Of a stretch of DNA of 64,000 nt, positions 1 through 8,743 are shown one piece after another. Source of the DNA: Paraburkholderia sp. PREW-6R. Its GTDB lineage: Bacteria; Pseudomonadota; Gammaproteobacteria; Burkholderiales; Burkholderiaceae. Under the pieces are notes generated by a model. It worked only from the letters and a program-made list of their open reading frames with translations. It was not told the DNA's origin and did no database searches. Location of the stretch: NCBI RefSeq assembly GCF_039621805.1, contig NZ_CP155075.1, positions 620,001 to 684,000 of the forward strand, written 5' to 3'. Made by a program: the position numbers and the translations under genes. The stretch's first letter is position 1, and every line of letters begins with the position of its first letter.

Positions 1-730
1 CGTCAGAAGGGGTCGAGCTTTCAGCGACGGCTGTTTACGAAATTAACTCGCCAGACCGGGACACGGGTTACCGCTCAGGGGAATGTAGCGTTCTTCGACT
101 GGATTGCGGGCTGTCCGTTGACCCAACCGCGAACCGCATACACGGATGATCAACGGGCAGCATGCCCGGCTCTACGACGCGGTTACGGGGTGGTTGCCGG
201 AACAGGCGAGGCGCGCAGCAAGCCACCATATACTCAGCGTTCGGAACGGCTTTTCGAAGATCGAGCGGGAGGAGCAGCGACTTGTGCGTTCGACAGTTCG
301 GCTCAAAGGGTGGTCCTAGGCGACGGCGCAATCGGCGATGTGTCTAAGAGGCTAGCTTCCATCCAGCTTTTGAGCTCACAGTTCAACGAAAGAGATTCGC
401 TTTAGTGGTTTCCGCTGGCGGTCGTGAACAAGCAGAATACCGACGATCACAGCTATCAGCGAATGGCGCCCACGCTGCGAATCTCGTTCTGCGTCCATTG
501 CACGCGCCCGACAATGCGAATCGTTAGACATGAGTTGTCGGCGAATAGTGCGCATGAAAATGATCAAGTCAGTGAATCCTGAAAAGCTACGATAGCTGTT
601 TAGAGGAACTCATGAGGTTTACTAATTGGTTCAAAAAATATTTCTGATTATGTTTTGAAAAATTTGCGGTCTAATTTCAGTTAGAAGTGTGTCGAAGCAC
701 TGAAAATTACCCACTATCAGGAGACTTTGC
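1..730. other. Gene-free stretch upstream of the tannase gene
   Basis: No convincing coding region was found; the short open frames on both strands overlap one another and resemble no family I recognise. The last 130 bases (about 590-715) are markedly AT-rich and precede the tannase gene, so they probably hold its promoter, although I could not fix clear -35 and -10 boxes. The first 60 bases could be debris from a mobile element, but this is not established. Confidence 0.5.
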
Positions 731-2473
731 GTGAACTCTGCTGCTTCCAGCTCCCGCTTTCGGCAAGCCGTGGTTTGGCCCACGACCACCGCCGCCTTTG
801 CACTGCTGTCCGCCTGTGGCGGCGGTAATAATGACAGCCTGACTGCGCCACCCGCTCAGGCGCCAGTAGCTGCTCTTTCAGCGGATAGCTGCGCTGCATT
901 GAAGAGCTCGCTGGTGATTGCCGGTGTTCAGATTACCGGTGCCAGTGTGATCAACGCTACGGCATCCTCTGCCACGAGCCCGGCATTGCCGGCGCACTGC
1001 AAGATTACCGGAGCTATTGATCAACGTGTGGGTGTGGACAACCTGCCGTACGCCATCAAGTTCCAGATCCTTGCCCCCCTCGGCAACGACTGGAATAAAA
1101 AATTCCTGTTCATCGGCGGTGGTGGCTCGAACGGTGTAGTGGGAGACGGGTTGAGCGCACAAGGCGTTTCCACATCTCCGCTTTCCCGCGGCTATGCCAT
1201 CCTCACCCAGGACTCTGGGCACGACAACACAGTAGATAATTTGCCAGCAAAGAGCGGTACGCGCACTTTTGGCTTCGACTTCCAGGCTCGAGTGGACAAT
1301 GGCTATCGTTCCTATGACCGCGCAACCGTAGTGGCGAAGCAGATTATCAAATCTGCATATGGCCAGTCGCCTGAACATTCCTACTTCGCAGGCTGCTCCG
1401 AAGGTGGACGCGAAGCACTTATGGTGACGCAACGTTTTCCGACATACTTCGACGGCGTGGTCGCCGGTGCGCCGCAACTGGCCGCGCCATTTGCGTCGTT
1501 GGTGCGCCCTGCGCACATCCTCCAAACGTACGCCACTCTGGCGAAGAAGCAGGGCAACTACGACCGCAACGGCCTGCCATTCCTCAATAACACTTTCACG
1601 GATGCAGACCTCGCCGTACTCACCAAGGGAATCACCGCAGCATGTGATGCGCTCGATGGGGCGGTCGACGGCATTTCAAGCGATTTCCAGGCTTGTACCG
1701 CCGCGTTCGATCCGGCGAAACTGCAATGCGCTGCCGGCCAAACATCCGGTTGTCTGACGCCGGACCAAGTCACTGCGCTGAAAACGCAGATGGCAGGTAT
1801 CCCCGGCGATGTGCGGTGGTATTGGGACATTGGCATGGTTCCCGGCCAATTGCGCAGCTGGTGGATCGGACCCTCCGGCGCAACGCAGAATAATGCCACT
1901 ATGGGCAACTCGGCGTTCGTAACTTCGTATACGACGCCGCCACCCGCAATCGATATGGTGGCGAACAACGGGTCGGAGCCCTTCCGTTCGATGCTGAACT
2001 TCGACCTGTCCAAGGACGTATTCAGCGTTTTTACCGCAACCGACGATTTCCCGGAATCCGTTTGGAACCTAACATATGCAACGAACCCGGACCTTTCTGC
2101 ATTCCGCAGTCGGGGCGGCAAGATCGTTGTGTTTCAGGGCCAAAGCGATGGCGCCTTCACAATTGATCAGACCATCGCTTATCTGCGTGACGTGGATTCG
2201 ATGGCGGGCGGTACGGCATCCCAGTTCATGCGGCTTTTCGCAGTTCCGAACATGGGGCATTGCGGGGGCGGAAACGGCACGACGAGTTTTGACATGCTGC
2301 AAGCCCTGGAAAATTGGGTGGAGAAGGGACAGGCTCCGGACAGCGTGCTTGCGACGGCACCTGCAGGTACACCATGGCCTGGCCGTACACGTCCACTATG
2401 CCCGTATCCCAAGGTCGCCAGGTACAAAGGAAGCGGCAGCATCGAGGACGCGGCCAGTTTTTCGTGCCAATAA
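731..2473 (+). CDS. Tannase/feruloyl esterase family lipoprotein
   Basis: This protein of 580 residues belongs to the tannase/feruloyl esterase family (PF07519), which hydrolyses esters of aromatic acids such as gallate or ferulate. The translation starts at a GTG preceded by CAGGAGA. Residues 1-29 form a lipoprotein signal ending in the lipobox LLSAC, so the mature enzyme should be membrane-anchored at Cys29. The nucleophile elbow GCSEGG places the catalytic serine near residue 223; Asp473 (in QGQSDGAF) and His510 (in MGHCGGG) complete the likely triad. Flanking cysteines such as Cys222 and Cys511 fit the disulfide that joins Ser and His loops in this family. It stands alone, but the aromatic catabolic genes a few kilobases away make an aromatic ester a sensible substrate. 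The exact substrate cannot be read from sequence. Confidence 0.93.
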   Translation: MNSAASSSRFRQAVVWPTTTAAFALLSACGGGNNDSLTAPPAQAPVAALSADSCAALKSSLVIAGVQITGASVINATASSATSPALPAHCKITGAIDQRVGVDNLPYAIKFQILAPLGNDWNKKFLFIGGGGSNGVVGDGLSAQGVSTSPLSRGYAILTQDSGHDNTVDNLPAKSGTRTFGFDFQARVDNGYRSYDRATVVAKQIIKSAYGQSPEHSYFAGCSEGGREALMVTQRFPTYFDGVVAGAPQLAAPFASLVRPAHILQTYATLAKKQGNYDRNGLPFLNNTFTDADLAVLTKGITAACDALDGAVDGISSDFQACTAAFDPAKLQCAAGQTSGCLTPDQVTALKTQMAGIPGDVRWYWDIGMVPGQLRSWWIGPSGATQNNATMGNSAFVTSYTTPPPAIDMVANNGSEPFRSMLNFDLSKDVFSVFTATDDFPESVWNLTYATNPDLSAFRSRGGKIVVFQGQSDGAFTIDQTIAYLRDVDSMAGGTASQFMRLFAVPNMGHCGGGNGTTSFDMLQALENWVEKGQAPDSVLATAPAGTPWPGRTRPLCPYPKVARYKGSGSIEDAASFSCQ

Positions 2474-2893
2474 CTTGGCGTCAACGCCTTTAAATCAGCC
2501 CCTTGAAATTCGTCCGGACCTGGACATGGATTAGCTGCTCGAACCAGTCCGGACGGCCGGGGTGCAAATCGATGATAAGAAAGGGACGTCCCGATCTGAG
2601 CCCGGATTAATCGTCGAGACTGATGGAAGTACGCGTCCACCTGCGTGGCATCAATGTGCCGGATTCCATGGTCCGCCGCTTTTGCAACTCTGATCTTCGG
2701 TGGCGAGTGGGCTTGCTAAAACCTCTCGACGTCACTTGGGGTTCGCTCGTCGCGCCACGATGCGATCGCGCCTGACGATCCTTATCAGTAGATCGGCTTC
2801 GCGAAGTCTCTTTGCCAATCAGATTCTGAGGCAGGCCGCTGAGCCGTTCTCGATATCAATTTGCTGTCGTCGCAAAACAGTTTGGTGTTCGTG
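2474..2893. other. Gene-free stretch after the tannase gene
   Basis: No gene is visible. A short GGCGT/ACGCC inverted repeat followed by TTT lies just after the tannase stop (2477-2489) and may be a weak terminator. The rest shows no recognisable coding or repeat structure and merges into the IS110 relic. Confidence 0.4.
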
Positions 2894-3356
2894 TTAAGGA
2901 CAGACGAAGCTGTGTATGTTCAGATTGGGCAAGTTGTGTAGGGGGCGTCGACAGTGGTGCGGCGCGCAACAATCGCGCGAGCCGTTCGGACCAGCTTGTT
3001 GGCGAGCGCACACATCGCACGTGGTGAGGTCGTTGAGCGAGCATTGCACCGCCCAAGTCTGCCAGGCGGCCCATTCATTTTTCGCGCGCTTGCATGTGTG
3101 ATCGGGCGCCCAGGACGAGCAACCGTTGACATTTTTCGGCGCGGCGGTTGATTCGAAAAATATTAGTGCCCCCGTAATGACTTGCTGGGGAACGAGCCCA
3201 ACCGATGCCGCAAAATCGCGTCTGCATCCGTACTGCGTTTGGTGGCCGATCTCTGCGGCCAACGCCGTTGCGGTGACCGGGCCGACCCACGGGGGTGCTC
3301 AACAGGCGTTGTCCGATCTCGTTGGTAGGCGAGCTTACGTGGAAGCTCCTGTTCAA
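2894..3356 (-). pseudogene. Decayed IS110-family transposase, C-terminal part
   Basis: Pieces of an IS110-type transposase C-terminus (Transposase_20 region) can be read on the minus strand, spread over different frames. In order they are QRLLSTPVGRPG (normally a 'LLxTPGVGP' helix-hairpin-helix), FAASVGLVPQQ (normally 'FAAWLGLVP'), GARSHMQAR (normally 'HGARSVxxA') and ALANKLVRTARAIVAR (normally 'ALANKxARxxWAxL'). The order and spacing match the family, but at least two frameshifts separate the pieces and the N-terminal DEDD catalytic domain is missing. The element is therefore dead. It lies between the tannase and porin genes, next to a scrap of a maiA-like gene, and marks an old insertion or rearrangement point. 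Confidence 0.7.
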
Positions 3357-3384
3357 TCTGCCCAGCTTATCTTCAAGTTACTTG

Positions 3385-3440
3385 AAATGTTGGATCTGAG
3401 AACGCGCAGATTGGCGATCGGATGGATGTCACACTCGACT
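3385..3440 (-). pseudogene. Short relic of a maiA-like (zeta GST) gene
   Basis: Read on the minus strand, these bases give CDIHPIANLRVL, the conserved zeta-class glutathione transferase signature. The matching stretch of the intact maiA gene nearby (about 5390-5430) reads CDIHPIVNLRVL. Over about 33 bases the two DNA copies differ at only a few positions, and similarity fades outside. It appears to be a fragment of a second maleylacetoacetate isomerase-like gene. The frame runs on without further resemblance to the family. Confidence 0.55.
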
Positions 3441-3610
3441 CTGACCAAGCCCCAAGCTTGATGGATTTTCGCACGAGGCGGCCGATAGCTTCGCCGGCCT
3501 TGTCAACGGGGCAATACTGGTATTCCCATCGGCCATACCTCGCGAACATCTGAGCGGTTTCAAATGTCGACTTTTCATTGCCGTGACAAGTGATATTCCT
3601 AAATAACTGG

Positions 3611-3643
3611 AAGCCGGGGCTCTATTAATTGTAGACCCGGCTT
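3611..3643 (-). terminator. Stem-loop downstream of the porin gene
   Basis: An inverted repeat AAGCCGGG/CCCGGCTT, with an inner TCTA/TAGA pairing and an AT-rich loop, lies 30 bases after the porin stop. A loose T-rich stretch follows on the minus strand. It is a probable transcription terminator for the porin. Confidence 0.55.
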
Positions 3644-3672
3644 GATCTTATTGGATTTGGACTCAACTCAGA

Positions 3673-4821
3673 TTAGAACTTGTGACGAATACCAGCCGTC
3701 ACGTCGATCTGCGAACGGGAGGTAGAGGGCGAAGCCGTCCATGTAATCGCCTGTGCACGCGGGCCCGAAGCAGTCACCACGTCGGCGAATACATAGACGT
3801 CGGTACGCTTCGACAGGAAGTAGTCGGTATTGACCCCCACCATATTCCAGTGCATTGATCGATTGCTGCTCACACCGCCGTAGTTGCCGGTCGTGTAAAC
3901 GTAACCGGCACCGACGAACAAAGCCGGGCTAATTCTATAGCGCAGCGACGTATCAAAGTTATCGAGGTGCAGCGATGTCTGATCGATGTAAGTGTATCGC
4001 ACATCCGTCACCACGCCGCTCCACGTCAGAGCGCCGAAATTATAGGCTGCGCCGGCACCGAAATTACGTTGACGATCGACACCAATAACCGTGGTACCCA
4101 TACTATTCGGACCCTTGTGGAAGGGGATGAACGGCAAGGCATTGTAATCGTCTGCGCTCGCGCCCGACGGATTAACCGCCGATGTCGTAGCCGCCGTACC
4201 CGGACGGTCGATATTCGTGAATGCCGCGCCGAAACGGAAGTTCCCATTGTTATAGGTAACCCCGGCCGCCATCATGCGGTTGAACGAAAAATCGGAGTTG
4301 TTGCTGAAGCCGTACATACCGGCCAGCGTAAGGCCGTTCCACGTCGGACTGACGTACTTGACCGTGTTGTTGTAACGGAAGCCGCCGAACATGTTGTCGT
4401 TGTCGCCGATGTGGACACCGTAGTCTCCCAGAACTGCTGCTTGTTGGAACTGGAGCAGATTGTCCCAGAAGAAGTCGTATTGACGACCCATCGTGAAAGT
4501 ACCATAGGTCGTCGATTGGAGACCGACAAAGGCTTGGCGACCGAAGAGGCGACCGCCTTGCTGCAAAGCACCCGACGTGAGATCGAATCCGTTTTCGAGG
4601 GTGAAGATAGCCGACAGACCGCCGCCCAGGTCTTCAGTGCCACGCAGACCCCAGCGCGTGTTCTGATTAGTACCTGAAGCCAGGCGGACGAGGGAATGGC
4701 CGCCGCTGTTGCTGAGATATTGGACACCCTCCGAGAGGATACCGTAAAGCGTTACGCTGCTTTGTGCTGCTGCGAGCTGCGAAAAAAGACCACACGCCGC
4801 GACTGCAACCATCTTCTTCAT
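3673..4821 (-). CDS. Outer-membrane porin, Gram-negative trimeric type
   Basis: This is a general-diffusion porin of the Burkholderia/Neisseria type (OmpC-like, porin_4 family), about 382 residues, forming a 16-strand beta-barrel trimer in the outer membrane. The chosen start gives MKKMVAVAACGLFSQLAAAQSS, a signal peptide cleaved after AAA-Q-like residues; GGAGA sits 7 bases before this ATG, whereas an upstream in-frame Met would spoil the signal. Family hallmarks are SSVTLYG at the mature N-terminus, the RWGLRGTEDLGGGL segment, FGRQAFVGL and the C-terminal aromatic residue (IRHKF) needed for barrel assembly. It is transcribed alone, with a candidate terminator behind it. Its place next to aromatic catabolic genes suggests uptake of small solutes, but the specificity is unknown. 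Confidence 0.95.
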   Translation of the reverse strand: MKKMVAVAACGLFSQLAAAQSSVTLYGILSEGVQYLSNSGGHSLVRLASGTNQNTRWGLRGTEDLGGGLSAIFTLENGFDLTSGALQQGGRLFGRQAFVGLQSTTYGTFTMGRQYDFFWDNLLQFQQAAVLGDYGVHIGDNDNMFGGFRYNNTVKYVSPTWNGLTLAGMYGFSNNSDFSFNRMMAAGVTYNNGNFRFGAAFTNIDRPGTAATTSAVNPSGASADDYNALPFIPFHKGPNSMGTTVIGVDRQRNFGAGAAYNFGALTWSGVVTDVRYTYIDQTSLHLDNFDTSLRYRISPALFVGAGYVYTTGNYGGVSSNRSMHWNMVGVNTDYFLSKRTDVYVFADVVTASGPRAQAITWTASPSTSRSQIDVTAGIRHKF

Positions 4822-5085
4822 TGAAAGTCTCCGCATATTATTGAAAATTTTTTCCGCGACCAACGATCATCGCGTTATCCAAAATTTCTTAAGTTTCGAT
4901 CTAACTGATATTTATCTTTCGGGAATTCCTCTCGAGTGAGCTGGGGATGGGTAGGTTCTTTCGGCGGTTCGGATCCGAAAAACGAAATGAAGTTAGGTAT
5001 CCTAACCAGTTGACGTTGTATATCGTACGTATCAAAGTGCTGCATGGCGTTCCGTTTTTTTTCTCCGGTTTTCCCTAAACGTGAC

Positions 5086-5754
5086 TTATGCGCTGGCGTC
5101 CGGCTGTCTGACGGGGTCAGCAGAAGCGAACGCTGGTAGGGTCATCGCAAAGTCGGCAAGTCGAACAATTGTCGGGTAACCGTCGAGCGGAATATCGAAG
5201 CGCCGCGCGTTCCAGACTTGCGGAGCGAGGCATACGTCAGCCAGGGTCGGCGCGTCTCCAAATACGAAGCTTCCGACGCGCGAATCCGAGGATAGGCGCT
5301 GTTCGAGCGAAGCGAAGCCAAGATCGATCCACTGTCGATACCACGCTTGTTTCCTAGTCTCCGATGCCCCGATTTCGCTCGTGAGGTACTTGAGGACGCG
5401 CAGATTAACGATCGGATGGATGTCGCACGCGATCTGCAGTGCAACGGAGCGCACGAAAGCACGGTCAGGTGCGGATGCGGGCAACAACGCGGGTGTGGGA
5501 TGGAGTTCGTCGAGATACTCGATTATCGCGAGCGACTGCGTGAGCACCGTGCTTGCCGGTCCGTCTTCGATCGTGAGGGAAGGAACGAGCCCATCCGGGT
5601 TGACCGCACGGTATGCGGGCTTCAATTGCTCGCCACCGTCGCGCACTAAATGCACCGGCGTCTGAACGCACGGTAAGCCTTTGAGATTGAGTGCAATGCG
5701 CACACGAAACGACGCCGAGCTGCGAAAGTAGCTGTGCAGTGTCAGCTCACTCAT
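5086..5754 (-). CDS. maiA: Maleylacetoacetate isomerase (zeta-class GST)
   Basis: The 222-residue product is a zeta-class glutathione transferase that isomerises maleylacetoacetate to fumarylacetoacetate, the second-last step of tyrosine/homogentisate breakdown. The N-terminal thioredoxin-like domain carries the glutathione-binding SSASFRVRIALNLKGL motif, followed by the NPDGLVPSL loop; the helical C-terminal domain carries CDIHPIVNLRVL. The start chosen is MSELTLHSYF, because its ATG overlaps the fahA stop codon in the sequence ATGA, implying translational coupling; the longer upstream frame lies inside fahA. Family proteins are 210-220 residues, so length fits. It is the last gene of the hmgA-fahA-maiA operon. 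Confidence 0.95.
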   Translation of the reverse strand: MSELTLHSYFRSSASFRVRIALNLKGLPCVQTPVHLVRDGGEQLKPAYRAVNPDGLVPSLTIEDGPASTVLTQSLAIIEYLDELHPTPALLPASAPDRAFVRSVALQIACDIHPIVNLRVLKYLTSEIGASETRKQAWYRQWIDLGFASLEQRLSSDSRVGSFVFGDAPTLADVCLAPQVWNARRFDIPLDGYPTIVRLADFAMTLPAFASADPVRQPDASA

Positions 5755-7058
5755 GCCACCTCCCGCGCGGGGAGTACCCGTCCTGTGCATGAGCCAAAAC
5801 CGATGCGATAGCCGTCGCCCTGGCACCAGCCCCGAAAGGTCAGTTCGTCGCCATCTTCGATGAATGATCGGGTTTTTCCGGACGCCAATTGCAACGGGCG
5901 TTCGCCATTCCAGGTCGATTCGAGAAGCGAGCCGCAGGAGTCGGGCGTCGGTCCGCTGATGGTGCCGGAGCCCATGAGGTCGCCGATGCGTACATTACAG
6001 CCGCCGCTGGTGTGATGCGCGAGCTGCTGCGCCATCGACCAGTACATGTAGCGGAAGTTGGTGCGGGAGACCGTCTGCGCTTGCGCATCACCGCTCGCGC
6101 GCAGATCGACTTCGAGATGGATGTCGAACGCATGCTCGCCCGAGTGACGCAGATAGGAAATCGGCTGCGGATTCTGCTCCGGCTGCTGACACCGGAACGG
6201 CTCGAGGGCGTCCAGCGTCACAATCCACGGCGAAATGGTTGTCGCGAATCCCTTCGAATTGAACGGTCCCAGCGGAACATACTCCCATTGCTGTATGTCG
6301 CGTGCGCTCCAGTCATTAAGCAACACCATTCCGAAGATACAGTCTTCCGCGCTTTCGCAAGGGACCGCATCCCCTAGCGTGCTGCCGACACCAACGATAA
6401 AACCCATCTCGAGTTCGATGTCGAGCTTTCGGCAGGGAGCGAAGACGGGCCGCTCGCTGTCCGGCAGCTTGATCTGCCCGTTGGGTCGCATGACCGGCGT
6501 GCCGCTCACGACGACCGATGAGGCACGTCCGTTGTAACCGATCGGGATTTCGAGCCAGTTCGGCAGGAGCGCGTTCTTTGGATCGCGGAACATCGATCCA
6601 ACGTTCGTCGCGTGCTCTCGCGACGAATAGAAATCGGTGTAGCCGGGGATTTCCACCGGAAGGTGCAGCCGCGCGTCAGCTTGCGCGATCAATGCACGCT
6701 TGCGCAACGCCGCGTCGTCGCGCAATTCCGCGTTGTCCGGCTGCAGCAAAGCGGACAGTCTCGTGCGCAGAGCTCGCCATTGTGCTCTCCCCGTCGCAAT
6801 GAAAGCATTCAGTGACGCACGATCGAACAGGGCCGCGTCGTGCGGAAGCAGGCCTTCTTTTGTAAGCACTGCCAGATCGACAATCGAATCCCCAATCGCT
6901 ACGCCGACCCGCGCCGACACGTTTGCGCGATCGCTGAAAACACCGAACGGCAGGTTCTGAATCGGGAAATCGCAATCCGGGGCGTTGGCCGACTCGAGCC
7001 AGCTCCTCAGCTTCGGATCGTTGGCCACCTGCCAGTTGCCACCTTGCGCCGCGTTCAT
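5751..7058 (-). CDS. fahA: Fumarylacetoacetase
   Basis: This enzyme of 435 residues hydrolyses fumarylacetoacetate to fumarate and acetoacetate in the cytoplasm, the final step of the homogentisate pathway. It has the two-domain architecture of the family: an N-terminal SH3-like domain (to about residue 120) and the FAH catalytic barrel. Key motifs are DFYSSREHATNVG (metal Asp and catalytic His), ELEMGF (metal-binding Glu pair), LNDWSARDIQQWEY (metal Asp), the FNSKGFATTISPW lysine loop and GSGTISGP. Length matches typical bacterial enzymes. Its ATG overlaps the hmgA stop and its stop overlaps the maiA start, each by four bases, so the three enzymes should be made in step. Confidence 0.97.
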   Translation of the reverse strand: MNAAQGGNWQVANDPKLRSWLESANAPDCDFPIQNLPFGVFSDRANVSARVGVAIGDSIVDLAVLTKEGLLPHDAALFDRASLNAFIATGRAQWRALRTRLSALLQPDNAELRDDAALRKRALIAQADARLHLPVEIPGYTDFYSSREHATNVGSMFRDPKNALLPNWLEIPIGYNGRASSVVVSGTPVMRPNGQIKLPDSERPVFAPCRKLDIELEMGFIVGVGSTLGDAVPCESAEDCIFGMVLLNDWSARDIQQWEYVPLGPFNSKGFATTISPWIVTLDALEPFRCQQPEQNPQPISYLRHSGEHAFDIHLEVDLRASGDAQAQTVSRTNFRYMYWSMAQQLAHHTSGGCNVRIGDLMGSGTISGPTPDSCGSLLESTWNGERPLQLASGKTRSFIEDGDELTFRGWCQGDGYRIGFGSCTGRVLPAREVA

Positions 7059-8395
7059 GCGGTCTTCTCCTTTGCGAAATTGTTTTTAAGCCCTTGCCAG
7101 CACTCAAAGTATTCAGCTTGTAACTGCGATGTCTTGAGCGCGAATTCTGTCGGTCGAATGACACGCGGCGTCTCGAACATGAAGGCCATCGTGTCGTCCA
7201 CCTTGTGCGGTTTCGTCGTATCGCTGTTCGAGGCCTTTTCGAACGTCTCTGCGTCTGGACCGTGACCGGACATACAGTTATGCAGGCTCGCCCCTCCCGG
7301 GACGAAGCCTTCTTCCTTTGCGTCGTATGTTCCGTGAATCAGGCCCATAAATTCGCTCGCGACATTGCGATGAAACCAGGGCGGCCGGAACGTGTCCTCG
7401 GCCACGAGCCAGCGCGGCGGAAAAATCACGAAGTCGAGCGAATGCACGCCTTCCGTGTCACTTGGCGATTGCAGCACGAGAAAGATCGAGGGGTCAGGAT
7501 GGTCGAAGCTAATCGATCCAATGGTGTTGAAGTGACGCAAGTCGTACTTGTAAGGCGCGTAGTTACCGTGCCAGGCGACGACGTCAAGCGCGGAATGATC
7601 TATATCGGCACGCCATAAGTGTCCACCAAACTTGGCGACCAGTTCAAAATCGCCTTCGCGATCTTCGAACGCGGCGACCGGCGTCAGGAAATCCCGCGGA
7701 TTGGCCAGGCCGTTCGACCCAATCGGGCCAAGTTCCGGCAGATCGAGCAGCGCGCCGAAGTTTTCGCAGACGTAACCGCGAGCCGACCCATCCGGCAGCG
7801 TAACCGCGAAACGTACGCCGCGCGGCACCACGGCGATCTCGAACGGTTCCACGTCGAGCACGCCAAGTTCGGTCGCAAGCGTCAGGCGACCCTCTTGTGG
7901 CACGATCAGCAATTCGCCGTCGGCCGAATAGAAGAAACGATCCTTCATCGATTGCGTCGCGGCATACAGATGAATCGCACAGCCCGACATCGAATCGGAG
8001 GAGCCGTTACCGGCCATCGTCACCAGCGAATCGACGAAGTCGACCGGCTCTATGCCAAATGGCGGCGGGTCCCAACGAAGCTGGTTCGGAGGAGTTTTGG
8101 GGACCGTCGAGAAATCGCCGACGAGCCGGTTGTTTTCGATAGGCTCAAACGGACGATGGACGGCCGCAGGTCGCACCCGATAGAGCCACGACCTCCGGTT
8201 GTGTGCGCGCGGCGCAGTAAATGCCGTGCCTGACAGTTGTTCCGCGTATAAGCCCCTTTTGACTTTCTGCGGCGAGTTCCGGCCAACCGGCAGGACGTTG
8301 GGCAACGCTTCAGTCGCGAATTCATTGCCAAAGCCGGACTGATACGGCAAGCCAGCTGCAAGCGTCAAGCCGTGGCGGCTTTCGGACATGGTCAC
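7055..8395 (-). CDS. hmgA: Homogentisate 1,2-dioxygenase
   Basis: This 446-residue cupin-fold dioxygenase opens the ring of homogentisate to maleylacetoacetate using Fe(II) and O2. The typical N-terminus YQSGFGNEFATEALP is present. The iron ligands fall at His342 and Glu348 (in WFHRNVASEFMG) and His378 (in MSGHGPD), exactly the family pattern, and the catalytic-site His near residue 299 lies in FDHPDPS. It is the first gene of the operon with fahA and maiA and is divergent from a LysR gene across about 350 bases. That LysR protein is the obvious candidate regulator; IclR- or MarR-type HmgR regulators, common in other bacteria, are not nearby. Confidence 0.98.
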   Translation of the reverse strand: MTMSESRHGLTLAAGLPYQSGFGNEFATEALPNVLPVGRNSPQKVKRGLYAEQLSGTAFTAPRAHNRRSWLYRVRPAAVHRPFEPIENNRLVGDFSTVPKTPPNQLRWDPPPFGIEPVDFVDSLVTMAGNGSSDSMSGCAIHLYAATQSMKDRFFYSADGELLIVPQEGRLTLATELGVLDVEPFEIAVVPRGVRFAVTLPDGSARGYVCENFGALLDLPELGPIGSNGLANPRDFLTPVAAFEDREGDFELVAKFGGHLWRADIDHSALDVVAWHGNYAPYKYDLRHFNTIGSISFDHPDPSIFLVLQSPSDTEGVHSLDFVIFPPRWLVAEDTFRPPWFHRNVASEFMGLIHGTYDAKEEGFVPGGASLHNCMSGHGPDAETFEKASNSDTTKPHKVDDTMAFMFETPRVIRPTEFALKTSQLQAEYFECWQGLKNNFAKEKTA

Positions 8396-8743
8396 TCCGA
8401 TCTAACGTTGGATGTTGATTAAGTTGAGTTTCATTTGAGTCATCCTGCGCCGCGCAACTACCCAGCCAAAGAAACATGGTCAGAAAGCCATCGCTCGTAA
8501 TGCCTGGCGCCCGACAAGTACTGTGTCATGCGAAACGGCGCGGTAGCCCGAAATGTCTGTTCTATGGATGACGCTTAGGGTTCGATACATGGAGCGAGCA
8601 GCAGGTTTTGACTAGGGCTTGTCTAGGGTTGGCATCCCATTCTTTCGTGCAGCGGTGCTTACACATACCGAGTCAAGCGAAGTAGACTCCTAAGACGCTC
8701 ATTTGTAAAATTGCTTTGTAAAATGAATTAATTCGGGATCAAA
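8396..8743. promoter_or_regulatory. Divergent control region hmgA / lysR
   Basis: The 348 bases between the divergent hmgA and lysR starts carry no gene. Near the lysR start an exact 10-base sequence TTTGTAAAAT occurs twice in tandem (8702-8711 and 8715-8724), followed by an AT-rich leader. LysR-type proteins usually bind such shared regions; the tandem copies may be half-sites or promoter elements. This reading is inferred from layout. Confidence 0.5.

Noticed and set aside
1..60. Possible IS end at the start of the window
   Set aside because: The resemblance to IS ends is too loose and no partner repeat or transposase is in view.
3967..4677. Plus-strand open frame of 236 codons
   Set aside because: It is antisense to the porin, and its composition is a shadow of beta-barrel codons.
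7619..8233. Plus-strand open frame of 204 codons within hmgA
   Set aside because: It is the antisense shadow of a well-conserved dioxygenase gene, rich in Arg as such shadows usually are.
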